40,780 nucleotides of DNA from Methyloprofundus sp. (lineage in GTDB: Bacteria > Pseudomonadota > Gammaproteobacteria > Methylococcales > Methylomonadaceae). The stretch is taken from the NCBI GenBank assembly GCA_028599115.1, contig JAQRMR010000044.1, forward strand, positions 1-40,780, in the 5' to 3' direction. This document shows positions 18,984 to 28,049 of this stretch, in pieces (positions within the stretch are counted from its first letter, which is position 1; every line of letters begins with the position of its first letter). The notes beneath the pieces were generated by a model. That model did no database searches. It had not been told where the DNA came from and was given only the letters and a program-made list of their open reading frames with translations. A program made the translations under genes and the position numbers.

Positions 18984-20366
18984 TTAGTGCTGGGTATTTT
19001 TTTTACAAAATGAATTGAGGCGAAGTTCGTTATAAGCGAGTGGCCAGATAATACAGAATGTGTCTTTTACAACACCAAATGCTTTACTAATACCTCCGCC
19101 TTTACCGGTAAAAATATTACTGACACAGAGTAGAGCGACATAAATAAAGTGTTTAATTAAGACGCCAGGGTGTCTATTCAACCCAGATAATAACGAAATA
19201 GGGCCGTTAGAGCTGTCGCCACCTTTAGCAAGGTATTCAAAAACCGCTACTTTTAGTTCAGGATTAGACATCACGCCGTAAAGGGCATTCGCCATAATGT
19301 TTACGTTAGTATTGGCATGGAAACGGTCGCTATAATAGGTGCTAATCTTTTTATGTAAAAGAGCGGGGTCATTGAAGCTAGGCATATCTAATAAATGGTT
19401 GCCTAATAGGTATACATCATTAAAAACAGCGGTTAAACCACCACCGGTAATAGGGTGGCGCATATTAAGTGCATCGCCTAATAATACAGCGCCTTCTTTT
19501 AATAGTGGTTTTGCTGGCATATAGTGGTTTGGCATGACTTTAAAGTCATTTGTAGCAATCGATGTTTTAACGCACTCTAAAAATTCATCAGGAATAAAAG
19601 GCAGAACTTTTTCGGTGATATGTTCTTTAATTTCATCTTTTTTAGGTGCTTTAGTGCCAGGAAAATCAATTAATAAGCGTGTTTCTGTACTTGAGATTGG
19701 GTAGCAAATAAAGGGGCTGGGTGCGGATAAAAAAACATGACCATGACTTGGGTAAGGTAATAGACAGTCTTTTAGTACCAGTCCAATAAAAAAAGAAGTG
19801 ACGGTTTTTTTATTATTACTAAGGTCTTTTCTAAAGCTAGAGAAAAAACCATCACTCATAATAGTTAGCTTTGCTGAGACGCTTTTTATATCACGTGTTT
19901 GTTTTTCGCGGTATTGAATACCGGTAATCACTTTGTTTTTATCTTCAATTAAATCAGAAACGGTGCCATGAAACTGAGTAATATTTTCACTTTTTAAGGC
20001 ATCATTACGAATCGTTTGTAAAAAACGGCCGTTATGTAGGCCAGTTCCATGGTATTGCGTATCACTATTTTTATTGTAAGCAATGGTGAATTTTTTATCG
20101 TTTTGAAATAAAGCGTAGCCATAAACCGGTTGTGAGTCAAAACCTTCAAGCAGGTGCGCTAAGTTCATTTTTTTTAAAGTTTCAACAGCGCCGGGTTGTA
20201 ATAGCTCGCCAACAATTCGGTCTTTTTCGCTGTAGTCTCTATCGAAAAGAGCTATTTTTATGCCTTTAGGAGCCAGGTAGGCAGCAATGGTGGCTCCTGC
20301 CATACCTGCGCCAACGATACAGATATCAAAGGGTTCATTTTGAGTTGCATTATCGATAGATGTCAT
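18984..20366 (-). CDS. Squalene monooxygenase (squalene epoxidase)
   Basis: This FAD enzyme uses O2 to epoxidise squalene to 2,3-oxidosqualene, the entry step to sterols. Residues 13-34 form the FAD dinucleotide fold with GAGMAG. RIVGELLQPGAV (50-61) matches the eukaryotic squalene-epoxidase segment, a DG pair sits at 172-173, and the hallmark GDALNMRHPITGGG is at 297-310. No N-terminal membrane anchor is present; hydrophobic segments near 405-440 may hold it on the membrane, as in the family. At 460 residues it is complete. It follows the oxidosqualene cyclase by 26 bases and precedes apt by one. The name rests on motifs specific to this family, not shared with UbiH-type hydroxylases. Confidence 0.93.
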   Translation of the reverse strand: MTSIDNATQNEPFDICIVGAGMAGATIAAYLAPKGIKIALFDRDYSEKDRIVGELLQPGAVETLKKMNLAHLLEGFDSQPVYGYALFQNDKKFTIAYNKNSDTQYHGTGLHNGRFLQTIRNDALKSENITQFHGTVSDLIEDKNKVITGIQYREKQTRDIKSVSAKLTIMSDGFFSSFRKDLSNNKKTVTSFFIGLVLKDCLLPYPSHGHVFLSAPSPFICYPISSTETRLLIDFPGTKAPKKDEIKEHITEKVLPFIPDEFLECVKTSIATNDFKVMPNHYMPAKPLLKEGAVLLGDALNMRHPITGGGLTAVFNDVYLLGNHLLDMPSFNDPALLHKKISTYYSDRFHANTNVNIMANALYGVMSNPELKVAVFEYLAKGGDSSNGPISLLSGLNRHPGVLIKHFIYVALLCVSNIFTGKGGGISKAFGVVKDTFCIIWPLAYNELRLNSFCKKNTQH

Positions 20367-20392
20367 AGTTATCTCGTTGCTAGTTATAACGA

Positions 20393-22624
20393 TTATTTAG
20401 CAGAAGTAGAAAGTTTATAAAAACGATTTAAAGCCCAAAGAGGGAAGATATTTCGGTAAGAGCTATAAGTAATCATACAATTATAGTTAAAAACACCAGA
20501 AATATTCTCCTGCGCCCAGTCGCCATTATCTTGTTGACGGGCGATTAATAAGTTAATACCTTGTTGTATTGCTTCTTTATTGTTTGATTCAGCCGCTTGT
20601 AAACCCAGCAATGCCCATGCTGTATTAACAACTTGTGAGGTTTTTGCTTGCGAATAGATCATTTTAGCACAGGACTCGTAGGTTTCGCCCCATCCACCAT
20701 CAGCCATTTGTCTCTTCAGTAAAAAGTCGGTGGCCTTATTAATGCATTGCTTATGTAAGCTTGGATCTATGTGTGCTTTACCTTGCATTAGAGCTTCTAT
20801 TGCAAACCATGTTGCATAAGTAAAACAGACCGCCCAGCCGCCATACCAGGAGCCATCTGATTTTTGTTTGTTAATAATATAGGAGAGTCCAAGAGATAAA
20901 GCTGTGTTAATAGACTCGGTTTTATAATCTGGAAAGCGCTCTTGAAAATCTAATAATGCAATGCTGCAGGCCGCGCTACACTCAGTCCATGAATAGTCAG
21001 CCATAATATCGGCAAAAATTTCAGAAGGATTAAGTTTTTCTAACCATTTTGGCGCGCGTTGTAATTCATAAGTAGGCCAGCCACCATCTTTATTTTGATA
21101 GGACAGAATAACGTCAACAGCTTGTTTTAAGCGTTCATCACTAATATTTTGTTTGAAAATGTCGGTTTTTTGTAATGCTAAGGCGGAACTAAGTCCTTCA
21201 GATGTGCAGTCAGCAACAGGCCAGCCTTGTTCCGCAGTAGAAAATGGCCAACTACCAATCATAGGGTGACGAAAAAACGCTTGGTGTGTTTCGTGTTCAG
21301 TTAGAATTTGCATATTATCAATGAAATTCTCAGCTTTTTTTAGTATATTTGGGTAAAGCAAACCAATGTCACTTTCTAGTATGGCGCGCACAGTAAATGC
21401 TGTATCCCATAGTTGAGATCCATTATAGCCGCTCATCTTCATACCATCTTCAGCAACCCATAAGTAGTCATACCAGCGAGCCACATGTTTTTTAAAGGAT
21501 TCTGATTCTTTACCTTCTGCATGCCAAATACAAATAGAATTGATGGCTTTACTGACAGGGCCAATGTTTAAATAGTTAGTTTGTGCATCTTCCGCATTAA
21601 TATATTTTAAAAGGTACGCGGTAGTTTTTTTTCTAAGCCATTTAAATTTGATTTTTTCATAGCCATTATTAATCAGGTTAGTCCACTTCAATATAGGTGA
21701 CTGAGTGGTATAAATATCCTTTTCACAGACTGTATTTCTTTGTTTTTCCCAATGAATGTTGGCAAAATCTTCGCAATAGATTTCTTCACGTAAAGATAGA
21801 ATTAAATCATTCTCGGGAGCTTGAATACGTTCAGCATAACAGTAGGCCATGGGCAAATACACCATGCGGCTATGGCACCAATAGCGAGAAGGGTGGAAAG
21901 GTAGCCATGTTGGTAATAGCCACATTTCAGGCAGTAAACTATTAAAACCTTGCCAATCGTATAAATTTAATAAGGCTAAATAAAATTTACCCCAAGATGG
22001 GATGCCGGTTGCACCACCATTATTTTTAATCCATCGTCGTGCTTTAGTCAGGCGGGTGTCGTTTTTATCAACGCCCATAATTCGTAAGGAAACGTACTGC
22101 ATGACAGTACCAAACATGGTTGGTTCGCCTTCAATATGCATACCCCAGCCACCATCTGGCTGTTGGTGATTGAACAAATAAACCTGCATCATAGCTTGAT
22201 GCGGTTTGGGTAATGGGGAACCGGATAAGTAAGAAGCAATTAATAGCCCAGGTAGAAGAAATAAAGGGCCACCATAATCTCCAGCCCAGTGGCCTTCGTC
22301 GCTTTGCAGTTGAGAAAAATACTCAATACCATTGATGATACTGTCGATTAAGATTTGTTCTTCTTTGTTTCTTGCTATCGTTTTTTTTGTTGCGGTAGGG
22401 CGAGGGTTCGCAGCCTGCATCTGGGATCTAAAAACCTTATCACTGGCTGATGGGTTGTTTTCACGGCTAAATTGGAAATTTTCAGCAAAAGCACTGAGCT
22501 CTTGCTCAGAAAAATTATGTGCATTATTCAAGTGGTCATCAATATTATTTGATTTGGGTTTGTAAGCCCAAATTTGGCGACCATTTTTACTGAGTAACTG
22601 CCAGCTTGAATTTTCTTGTGTCAT
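20393..22624 (-). CDS. Oxidosqualene cyclase (lanosterol/cycloartenol synthase type)
   Basis: This membrane-bound enzyme cyclises 2,3-oxidosqualene to a tetracyclic sterol. It is not a squalene-hopene cyclase: the acid motif is DCTSE (Asp472) where hopene cyclases have DxDD. Several QW repeats are visible (QPDGGWG, QNKDGGW, QKSDGSWYGGW, QMADGGWGE, QDNGDW), and the C-terminus has MITYSSYRNIFPLWAL. Product-directing positions are mixed: Tyr400 in GYNGSQ as in cycloartenol synthase, but Gln466 and Val470 as in yeast lanosterol synthase. The frame is open 19 codons further, but the ATG at 22624 gives an N-terminus, SSWQLLSKNGRQIWAY, that aligns with lanosterol synthases. Length is 743 residues. 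It heads the five-gene sterol run. Confidence 0.93.
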   Translation of the reverse strand: MTQENSSWQLLSKNGRQIWAYKPKSNNIDDHLNNAHNFSEQELSAFAENFQFSRENNPSASDKVFRSQMQAANPRPTATKKTIARNKEEQILIDSIINGIEYFSQLQSDEGHWAGDYGGPLFLLPGLLIASYLSGSPLPKPHQAMMQVYLFNHQQPDGGWGMHIEGEPTMFGTVMQYVSLRIMGVDKNDTRLTKARRWIKNNGGATGIPSWGKFYLALLNLYDWQGFNSLLPEMWLLPTWLPFHPSRYWCHSRMVYLPMAYCYAERIQAPENDLILSLREEIYCEDFANIHWEKQRNTVCEKDIYTTQSPILKWTNLINNGYEKIKFKWLRKKTTAYLLKYINAEDAQTNYLNIGPVSKAINSICIWHAEGKESESFKKHVARWYDYLWVAEDGMKMSGYNGSQLWDTAFTVRAILESDIGLLYPNILKKAENFIDNMQILTEHETHQAFFRHPMIGSWPFSTAEQGWPVADCTSEGLSSALALQKTDIFKQNISDERLKQAVDVILSYQNKDGGWPTYELQRAPKWLEKLNPSEIFADIMADYSWTECSAACSIALLDFQERFPDYKTESINTALSLGLSYIINKQKSDGSWYGGWAVCFTYATWFAIEALMQGKAHIDPSLHKQCINKATDFLLKRQMADGGWGETYESCAKMIYSQAKTSQVVNTAWALLGLQAAESNNKEAIQQGINLLIARQQDNGDWAQENISGVFNYNCMITYSSYRNIFPLWALNRFYKLSTSAK

Positions 22625-22669
22625 AAAATATTTCACTAGGGTGCGTATAAGTCTTCTTGGTAAGTTGCA

Positions 22670-22675
22670 ATTATA
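22670..22675 (-). promoter_or_regulatory. Putative -10 of the sterol-gene promoter
   Basis: A perfect TATAAT on the minus strand lies about 45 bases upstream of the cyclase ATG. I see no good -35 at 16-18 bases. It may need an activator, or it may be chance in AT-rich DNA. Confidence 0.35.
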
Positions 22676-22977
22676 CAACAAGCTGGAAAAAGTAGCGATG
22701 CCATCAAAAAAATAAACATTATTTTAAAAGTGGTAAATATAATTTTATTATGTATATCAAGTGTTTAATTGTTATTTTATTTTTTTATTACTGGCTTTTA
22801 AACCATGTTTCGTAAGGGTTAATTATTATATTTCTGGTATGAAAGATTGATATTTGTTGTTTTTTTACTACTTTTATAGAAAGCTTTTTCTAGGATGTGT
22901 TTTTTGGGATATTATTTTTTCGAGTAGTTGCTGGAAAGTTACTCGAAGTAAAATAAGAGTGGATAATATAGAGTAAA
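22676..22977. other. AT-rich gene-free stretch between the BFD-like gene and the cyclase
   Basis: About 300 very AT-rich bases with no coding frame. It holds an inverted repeat TCGAGTA (22920-22926) / TACTCGA (22940-22946) just after the BFD-like gene in the direction of transcription, without a U-tract, and several homopolymer T and A runs. The upstream control region of the sterol genes should lie here. Confidence 0.5.
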
Positions 22978-23184
22978 TTATGAAGAAGGGGGTTCTTTTT
23001 GTTGCTTTATATAATTCACAATGATCACATCACATGAGCCGCAGCCAGTTGTTGCTCCTGTTGCACTAGTAATGGCTTCTATATCTGATTTTCCGGATTG
23101 AATGAGTTGTTTTATTTTTTCTTTGCTTGTGCCTGTGCAGCCGCAAATAATATCATCTGGATTTTTAGTTTCGTTCGAGGACAT
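22978..23184 (-). CDS. BFD-like [2Fe-2S]-binding protein
   Basis: This 68-residue protein looks like a free BFD-type [2Fe-2S] domain, as in bacterioferritin-associated ferredoxin. The four cysteines are arranged CGC near residue 14 and CGSC near residue 48, the helix-turn pair expected for the fold. Bfd passes electrons to bacterioferritin to release iron, but no bacterioferritin gene is here. It lies 69 bases after queF, with a hairpin between. Another role as an electron carrier or assembly factor is possible. Confidence 0.8.
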   Translation of the reverse strand: MSSNETKNPDDIICGCTGTSKEKIKQLIQSGKSDIEAITSATGATTGCGSCDVIIVNYIKQQKEPPSS

Positions 23185-23209
23185 GTTTTTCGGGGGATAG
23201 GGTGTTAAT

Positions 23210-23240
23210 CTTTAGCCTGTAATGAAAAGACAGGCTAAAG
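23210..23240 (-). repeat. Perfect 11-bp hairpin between queF and the BFD-like gene
   Basis: CTTTAGCCTGT (23210-23220) is the exact reverse complement of 23230-23240, around a nine-base loop. It lies 14 bases after the queF stop. No U-tract follows on either strand, so it may be an imperfect terminator, an mRNA-stability element or an attenuator before the downstream gene. Confidence 0.7.
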
Positions 23241-23253
23241 AATAGAGTGCTTA

Positions 23254-23643
23254 CTAAGGCAGTTGGACTAATTCAGGTGCAACCCACTCTGGGTTACGGT
23301 GCTCAACAATAACTGTTGTATAAACACCGCCACGAACATTGAAATCAGCCTTTATGCGCATAAAATTGGGTTGAATGACTTTAACAATATCATTTAAAAA
23401 CTCATTAGTAACAGCTTCATGAAATGCACCGCGCTCACGGAATGTCCAGAAATAGAGTTTTAATGCTTTTAGTTCAATGCAAAGTTTATCTGGCACATAT
23501 TCTATGGTGATTTTAGCAAAGTCAGGTTGGCCCGTTAAAGGGCAGAGACAAGTAAACTCTGGGGTATCAATGCGAATAGTGAAGTCACGACCTGGTTGTG
23601 GGTTATCAAATGCTTGTAAATCTTTGCTGGGTTGTGTTGCCAT
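23254..23643 (-). CDS. queF: NADPH-dependent 7-cyano-7-deazaguanine reductase
   Basis: QueF reduces preQ0 to preQ1 in queuosine synthesis for tRNA. This is the short, single-domain (YkvM-like) form with 129 residues. It carries the catalytic-cysteine region [14 protein letters not shown], the ELKALKLY segment, and FRERGAFHE with the QueF glutamate. No other que gene is adjacent. It is divergent from smc. Confidence 0.95.
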   Translation of the reverse strand: MATQPSKDLQAFDNPQPGRDFTIRIDTPEFTCLCPLTGQPDFAKITIEYVPDKLCIELKALKLYFWTFRERGAFHEAVTNEFLNDIVKVIQPNFMRIKADFNVRGGVYTTVIVEHRNPEWVAPELVQLP

Positions 23644-23696
23644 AATAGTCTATCTTTCAAATATGATTTAGCCGCATACCTTATGTCCGCATATAG

Positions 23697-23702
23697 TATA
23701 AT
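23697..23702 (+). promoter_or_regulatory. Putative -10 of the smc promoter
   Basis: A perfect TATAAT lies 34 bases upstream of the chosen smc ATG, within the queF-smc divergent gap. The -35 region is poor. Its position supports the start at 23737, since the longer open frame would begin upstream of it. Confidence 0.35.
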
Positions 23703-23736
23703 GGCTGATTTTAATAAATCGGGTATTTTACCAGTA

Positions 23737-26700
23737 ATGAAGCTGGAAAAAATTAAACTTTCAGGATTTAAATCATTTGTTGATGCAACAACCGTTCCCA
23801 TTAAAGGGAACTTAATTAGCATCGTTGGGCCTAATGGTTGTGGTAAATCTAATATTATTGATGCTGTGCGTTGGGTGATGGGGGAAAGTTCGGCCAAACA
23901 TTTGCGCGGCGGTAGTATGGCTGATGTTATTTTCAATGGTTCTTCGGGGCGTAAAGCAGTGAGCAGAGCTGCTGTCGAATTGATTTTTGATAACAGCGAA
24001 GGCAAAGCGGGTGGTGAATACGCTAAATACACTAGTATTGCGATTAAAAGAGAAGTTAGTCGTGATGGTAAGTCTGCTTATCAGTTCAATGGCATAAAAT
24101 GTCGCCGTAAAGATATCACTGATTTATTTTTAGGCACGGGTTTAGGTGCACGTAGCTACGCCATTATTGAGCAAGGTACGATTTCTCGCTTGGTCGAATC
24201 TAAACCTGACGAGTTACGTATTCATATAGAAGAAGCTGCAGGTGTCTCTAAATATAAAGAACGTCGGAATGAAACTGAAATACGCATACGCCATTCAAGA
24301 GAAAACCTTGAGCGCTTAGATGATGTGCGTGATGAAATTGATAAGCAGCTTAAAAATTTACATCAACAAGCAGAAAAAGCAAAAAAATATACCGATTTAA
24401 AAGCGCAAGAACGCACTTTTAAACTGGAATTATTGGCGATGCGTTGGCAGTCGCATCAACAAAGTTATCAGCAATTAGAAAGCAAATTACAGGAAACTGC
24501 AGAAGCACATAATCATTTATTTTTACAGCGTAAAGATTTACAAGAAACTTTAGATACTTTAAGGGCGAGCCATAAAGAGCAAAAGACAAGTATTGATGCT
24601 GAACAGGAAAGCTTTTATCAGTTAGCAACAGAAATTAATCGTTTGCAGCAGTTGATTACACACAATGAACAATCGCATGCGGAAGCTGAGCAGGAAAACT
24701 TACGTTTAAGTGTGCAAGTGCTGCAATTACAGGAAACGCTAGTTGAAGATGAAATGCAGCTAGAAGAGCAGAAAATCCTGTTACAAGAAGCTGAAGAGGC
24801 CGTATTTATTGCGCAAGAACAAGAAGATGATGCGCAGGAAGCGCAGCAGTTAATTCAAGAAAAACGATTGGTATGGCAGCAAGAATGGGAAGTTTATAAA
24901 AATAAAACAGCAAACTGTCGAGAGCAAGCTGAAGTAAAACGTATGCAAATTGCGCAGTTAGAAAACCAAAGTTTTCAATTGCAAAGCCGATTGCAGCGGT
25001 TGCAGGGAGAGCAAAAAGAGCTTAACGAGCAAAGCGGCGACAATGAAATTGAGCAATTAGATCAAGAAATTACTACGATTGAAACGCAGCGTAAGCAATT
25101 ACAGCTAAGCTTAAATGCAGAACAAATCTCGATAAAAGAGCTTAGGCAAGCAATTAAGCTTTATCATGATACTTTGCATACACATCGCTCTGAATTACAA
25201 GCCATCAAAGGGAAAGTTACTTCTTTAGAGCTTTTGCAACAGCATGCAATGGGTAAGGATAAGAAAAAACTGAGTCATTGGCTCGATAGATTAGCCTTAG
25301 CGGATAATCAGCGATTAGCTGAATTCATTGAAGTAGAAAGTGGCTGGGATAATGCGGTAGAGACTGTGCTAGGTAGTTATTTGGAGGCTATTTGCATTGA
25401 TAATGCTGATCAGCTTATTCATGAATTAGCGACGCTTAGTGAGCAATCTATTACCTTGTTTGAAACCGAAGTAGAGTCTCATGAAGAAGCTAATGACGAG
25501 TTAATTTGTTTATTAGATAAAATTCAAACACCGTGGAATTTGCATGGCTTGCTATCGAGTATTTACTGCGCTGATAATGCTGAACAAGCTAGATTAATGC
25601 TTGGGAAATTAAAGCATTATGAATCAGTGATTACACCACAGGGAACATGGATGGGCTATGGTTGGGTGAAGGTGGCAGGAGAAACGGATGCCAAAACCGG
25701 TGTATTACAGCGGGAAAAAGAGTTACGACAACTAAAAGAAGAGCAGATATCATTGCAGGCAGAACTGGCTGTTACTGAAGAGCAATTAGAAAATTCGGAA
25801 ACTTTTTTAAAAGCCGCTGAGCACAAGCGTGAGTCAGTACAAGAGCAAGATAGGCAATATAGCGCGGAGCTATCATTAAAAACAGCTGAGTTTAGTGCAC
25901 AATCAGCGCGTATAGAACAGCAGCAGCAACGCTTACAACAAGTTGATGAAGAAATTGATGATATTAATGGCCAGCTTTTAGAAAATACTGAAACCTGTGA
26001 AGAAGCGGGGATGATTAAAGAGCAAGCTGAAATGGCTCTGGAAGGTTTGCAAGATACGCAATATCAATTAGAGCAGAGTAACGATGGTCTACAATCAGAA
26101 ATAGAGCAAAGCAATAAGCAGCTTAATGATTGCCGGCAGCAGTTGCATCGACTACAAGCTAAAATAGCCAGCTTGAAATCAACAGAGGTACTCACTGAAA
26201 AGCAAATAACACGGATTAATTTACAGATTGAACAAGCCCAAGAGCGAACTAACGCACTAAAGCTTAAGTTATTGCAAACTTCTGAGCCGATGGATGATAA
26301 ACGTGATGAATTATCTAAAGTTACCTTGCAGCAAGAAGGGTTAGAGCAAGCTTTAACGCAGCATCGAGAACAGCAAACAGAGCGAGAAGCAAATATTGAA
26401 AAAAATGCTGAAACATTGGCGGCTGTGCAACAAAATGTAGAAAAAAAGAAGGAATTGTTGGAAAGTGTACGCTTAGAGCAGCAAGAAAGCCGTGTGCGCC
26501 AGCAAATAGTCAAAGAGCAGTTAGATGAATTCAATGTTGATGTCGAGCAAGTCATTAAATTAATCTCAGAGCAGGCAGAAGAGTCGGCATGGAAAGTAAA
26601 AATTGATGGCTTAGCAGAGGCAATTAATCGCTTGGGCAGAATTAACTTAACTGCAATCGATGAGTATAAAGAACAAAAAGAACGAATGGACTTTTTAAAT

Positions 26701-27246
26701 AAACAGCATGCAGATTTAACGGCATCTTTAGTGGTGCTTGAAGAGGCGATTATTAAAATTGATAATGAAAGTCGGAAGCGCTTTAAGCAAACATTTGATA
26801 AAATCAATTCAGGATTACAAGCTAAGTTTCCTAAATTATTTGGTGGAGGCAAGGCGTACCTTAGCCTAACGGATGATGATTTATTGGAAAGTGGCGTTAA
26901 TATTATTGCTCAGCCCCCTGGGAAACGGAATAGTTCCATTCATTTATTGTCAGGTGGGGAAAAGGCATTAACTGCCGTAGCATTAGTCTTTTCAATTTTT
27001 GAGCTCAACCCAGCGCCTTTTTGTTTGCTGGATGAGGTAGATGCACCATTAGATGAGGCCAATGTTCGACGTTTTTCAGAAATGGTGAAAGAAATGTCAG
27101 AAAGTGTACAATTTTTATATATTTCACATAATAAAGTAACGATGGAAATTGCACACCAGTTAGCAGGGGTTACCATGAAAGAACCTGGTGTTTCACGTAT
27201 GGTAGCAGTTGATATTCAAGAAGCAGTTAAAATGGCGGAAAGTTAA
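23737..27246 (+). CDS. smc: Chromosome partition protein Smc
   Basis: Smc is the ATP-driven chromosome-organising protein that works with ScpA and ScpB. The start at 23737 gives MKLEKIKLSGFKSF, the universal Smc N-terminus; the upstream open frame overlaps queF. Walker A GPNGCGKS is at 31-38. Two long Gln/Glu-rich coiled-coils (about 170-500 and 660-1000) flank a hinge near 510-650. The C-terminal head has the signature LLSGGEKALTAVALVFSIF and Walker B CLLDEVDAPLD. At 1169 residues it has the usual bacterial length. It ends one base before zipA starts, the standard gammaproteobacterial order. Confidence 0.97.
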   Translation: MKLEKIKLSGFKSFVDATTVPIKGNLISIVGPNGCGKSNIIDAVRWVMGESSAKHLRGGSMADVIFNGSSGRKAVSRAAVELIFDNSEGKAGGEYAKYTSIAIKREVSRDGKSAYQFNGIKCRRKDITDLFLGTGLGARSYAIIEQGTISRLVESKPDELRIHIEEAAGVSKYKERRNETEIRIRHSRENLERLDDVRDEIDKQLKNLHQQAEKAKKYTDLKAQERTFKLELLAMRWQSHQQSYQQLESKLQETAEAHNHLFLQRKDLQETLDTLRASHKEQKTSIDAEQESFYQLATEINRLQQLITHNEQSHAEAEQENLRLSVQVLQLQETLVEDEMQLEEQKILLQEAEEAVFIAQEQEDDAQEAQQLIQEKRLVWQQEWEVYKNKTANCREQAEVKRMQIAQLENQSFQLQSRLQRLQGEQKELNEQSGDNEIEQLDQEITTIETQRKQLQLSLNAEQISIKELRQAIKLYHDTLHTHRSELQAIKGKVTSLELLQQHAMGKDKKKLSHWLDRLALADNQRLAEFIEVESGWDNAVETVLGSYLEAICIDNADQLIHELATLSEQSITLFETEVESHEEANDELICLLDKIQTPWNLHGLLSSIYCADNAEQARLMLGKLKHYESVITPQGTWMGYGWVKVAGETDAKTGVLQREKELRQLKEEQISLQAELAVTEEQLENSETFLKAAEHKRESVQEQDRQYSAELSLKTAEFSAQSARIEQQQQRLQQVDEEIDDINGQLLENTETCEEAGMIKEQAEMALEGLQDTQYQLEQSNDGLQSEIEQSNKQLNDCRQQLHRLQAKIASLKSTEVLTEKQITRINLQIEQAQERTNALKLKLLQTSEPMDDKRDELSKVTLQQEGLEQALTQHREQQTEREANIEKNAETLAAVQQNVEKKKELLESVRLEQQESRVRQQIVKEQLDEFNVDVEQVIKLISEQAEESAWKVKIDGLAEAINRLGRINLTAIDEYKEQKERMDFLNKQHADLTASLVVLEEAIIKIDNESRKRFKQTFDKINSGLQAKFPKLFGGGKAYLSLTDDDLLESGVNIIAQPPGKRNSSIHLLSGGEKALTAVALVFSIFELNPAPFCLLDEVDAPLDEANVRRFSEMVKEMSESVQFLYISHNKVTMEIAHQLAGVTMKEPGVSRMVAVDIQEAVKMAES

Positions 27247-27247
27247 G

Positions 27248-28048
27248 ATGGATAAAGAATTATTAAGAGTAGTCATTATTGCAGCAGGAGCGAGTATTGT
27301 TTTGCTCATGTTGGTTTGGGGACTTTATAAAAGCAAGAAGAAGCGTAGAGAAATTAATTTTTACGATAACCATGACCCTTTTGAAAATATTGATTCACGC
27401 TTAGTGATGAATGTTGAAGATGATGATTTTGATATTGTTTCACTGCAAGCAGAGGATAATGATTTTGATGTTATTCCTCTAGGTAAGGAACATGCAAGCA
27501 CGGGCGTTTCTTTAGATGCTAAAGAAGAGTATGAACATCGTGATGGTTCTGTTGCAGAGGCAGCGAAAGTAACGACGCGCTTAAACCCAGAATACATGCA
27601 AACAGCCAGTCAAAAAAAGGCTGAATTGACACCCACTCCAGAGGTAGAGGAAAAGGTACTGCCTGTTTTGTTAAAGTTTAGTTTACTTTCCAAGAAAGGC
27701 GAGAAATTTACAGGCCCCCAGTTGCTAGATGCTTTTGATTATGTGGGTTTAGTTTTTGGTAGTGTACAAGTATTTGAGCGCTTAGATAATAACAACCAAG
27801 TGGATTACGCAGTTTCTAGCATAATGGGAGATGGAACTTTCCCGAAAGAGCACTGGGATAGCTACCACTGTGTTGGTATAAACTTTTTTATGCAGCCTAG
27901 AGAAGTAGAAGATGCCGTCGCTGTATTTAATGACTTAATCAATACTTTAGGCCAGTTATCTGCTTTATTGAATGGTGATATTCTTGATGCAGATAAGCAG
28001 CCTTTAACAGAGGCAATGGTGAATAAACTGGAATCTAGTTTGCGCTAA
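27248..28048 (+). CDS. zipA: Cell division protein ZipA
   Basis: ZipA tethers FtsZ to the inner membrane at the division site. It has an N-terminal membrane helix (about 8-26) followed by a basic KSKKKRR stretch, an acidic linker of about 100 residues, and a C-terminal FtsZ-binding domain from about 135. That domain includes LLKFSLLSKKGEKFTGPQL, FGSVQVFERLD and the VGINFFMQ strand. The ATG at 27248 comes one base after the smc stop. The linker is shorter than in E. coli (266 residues total). The usual next gene, ligA, is missing; a structured non-coding stretch follows instead. Confidence 0.93.
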   Translation: MDKELLRVVIIAAGASIVLLMLVWGLYKSKKKRREINFYDNHDPFENIDSRLVMNVEDDDFDIVSLQAEDNDFDVIPLGKEHASTGVSLDAKEEYEHRDGSVAEAAKVTTRLNPEYMQTASQKKAELTPTPEVEEKVLPVLLKFSLLSKKGEKFTGPQLLDAFDYVGLVFGSVQVFERLDNNNQVDYAVSSIMGDGTFPKEHWDSYHCVGINFFMQPREVEDAVAVFNDLINTLGQLSALLNGDILDADKQPLTEAMVNKLESSLR

Positions 28049-28049
28049 G

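Noticed and set aside
20393..22624. Squalene-hopene cyclase as the name for the cyclase
   Set aside because: The DxDD motif of hopene cyclases is absent; DCTSE and several lanosterol-synthase-like segments are present, and the gene pairs with a squalene epoxidase.
23535..24032. 165-codon minus-strand frame across queF and smc starts
   Set aside because: It overlaps two well-supported genes on other frames and has no recognisable motif.
26064..26852. 262-codon open frame on the minus strand inside smc
   Set aside because: Its translation is a Ser/Cys-rich low-complexity sequence mirroring the Gln/Glu-rich Smc coiled-coil. It is a shadow of the real gene.
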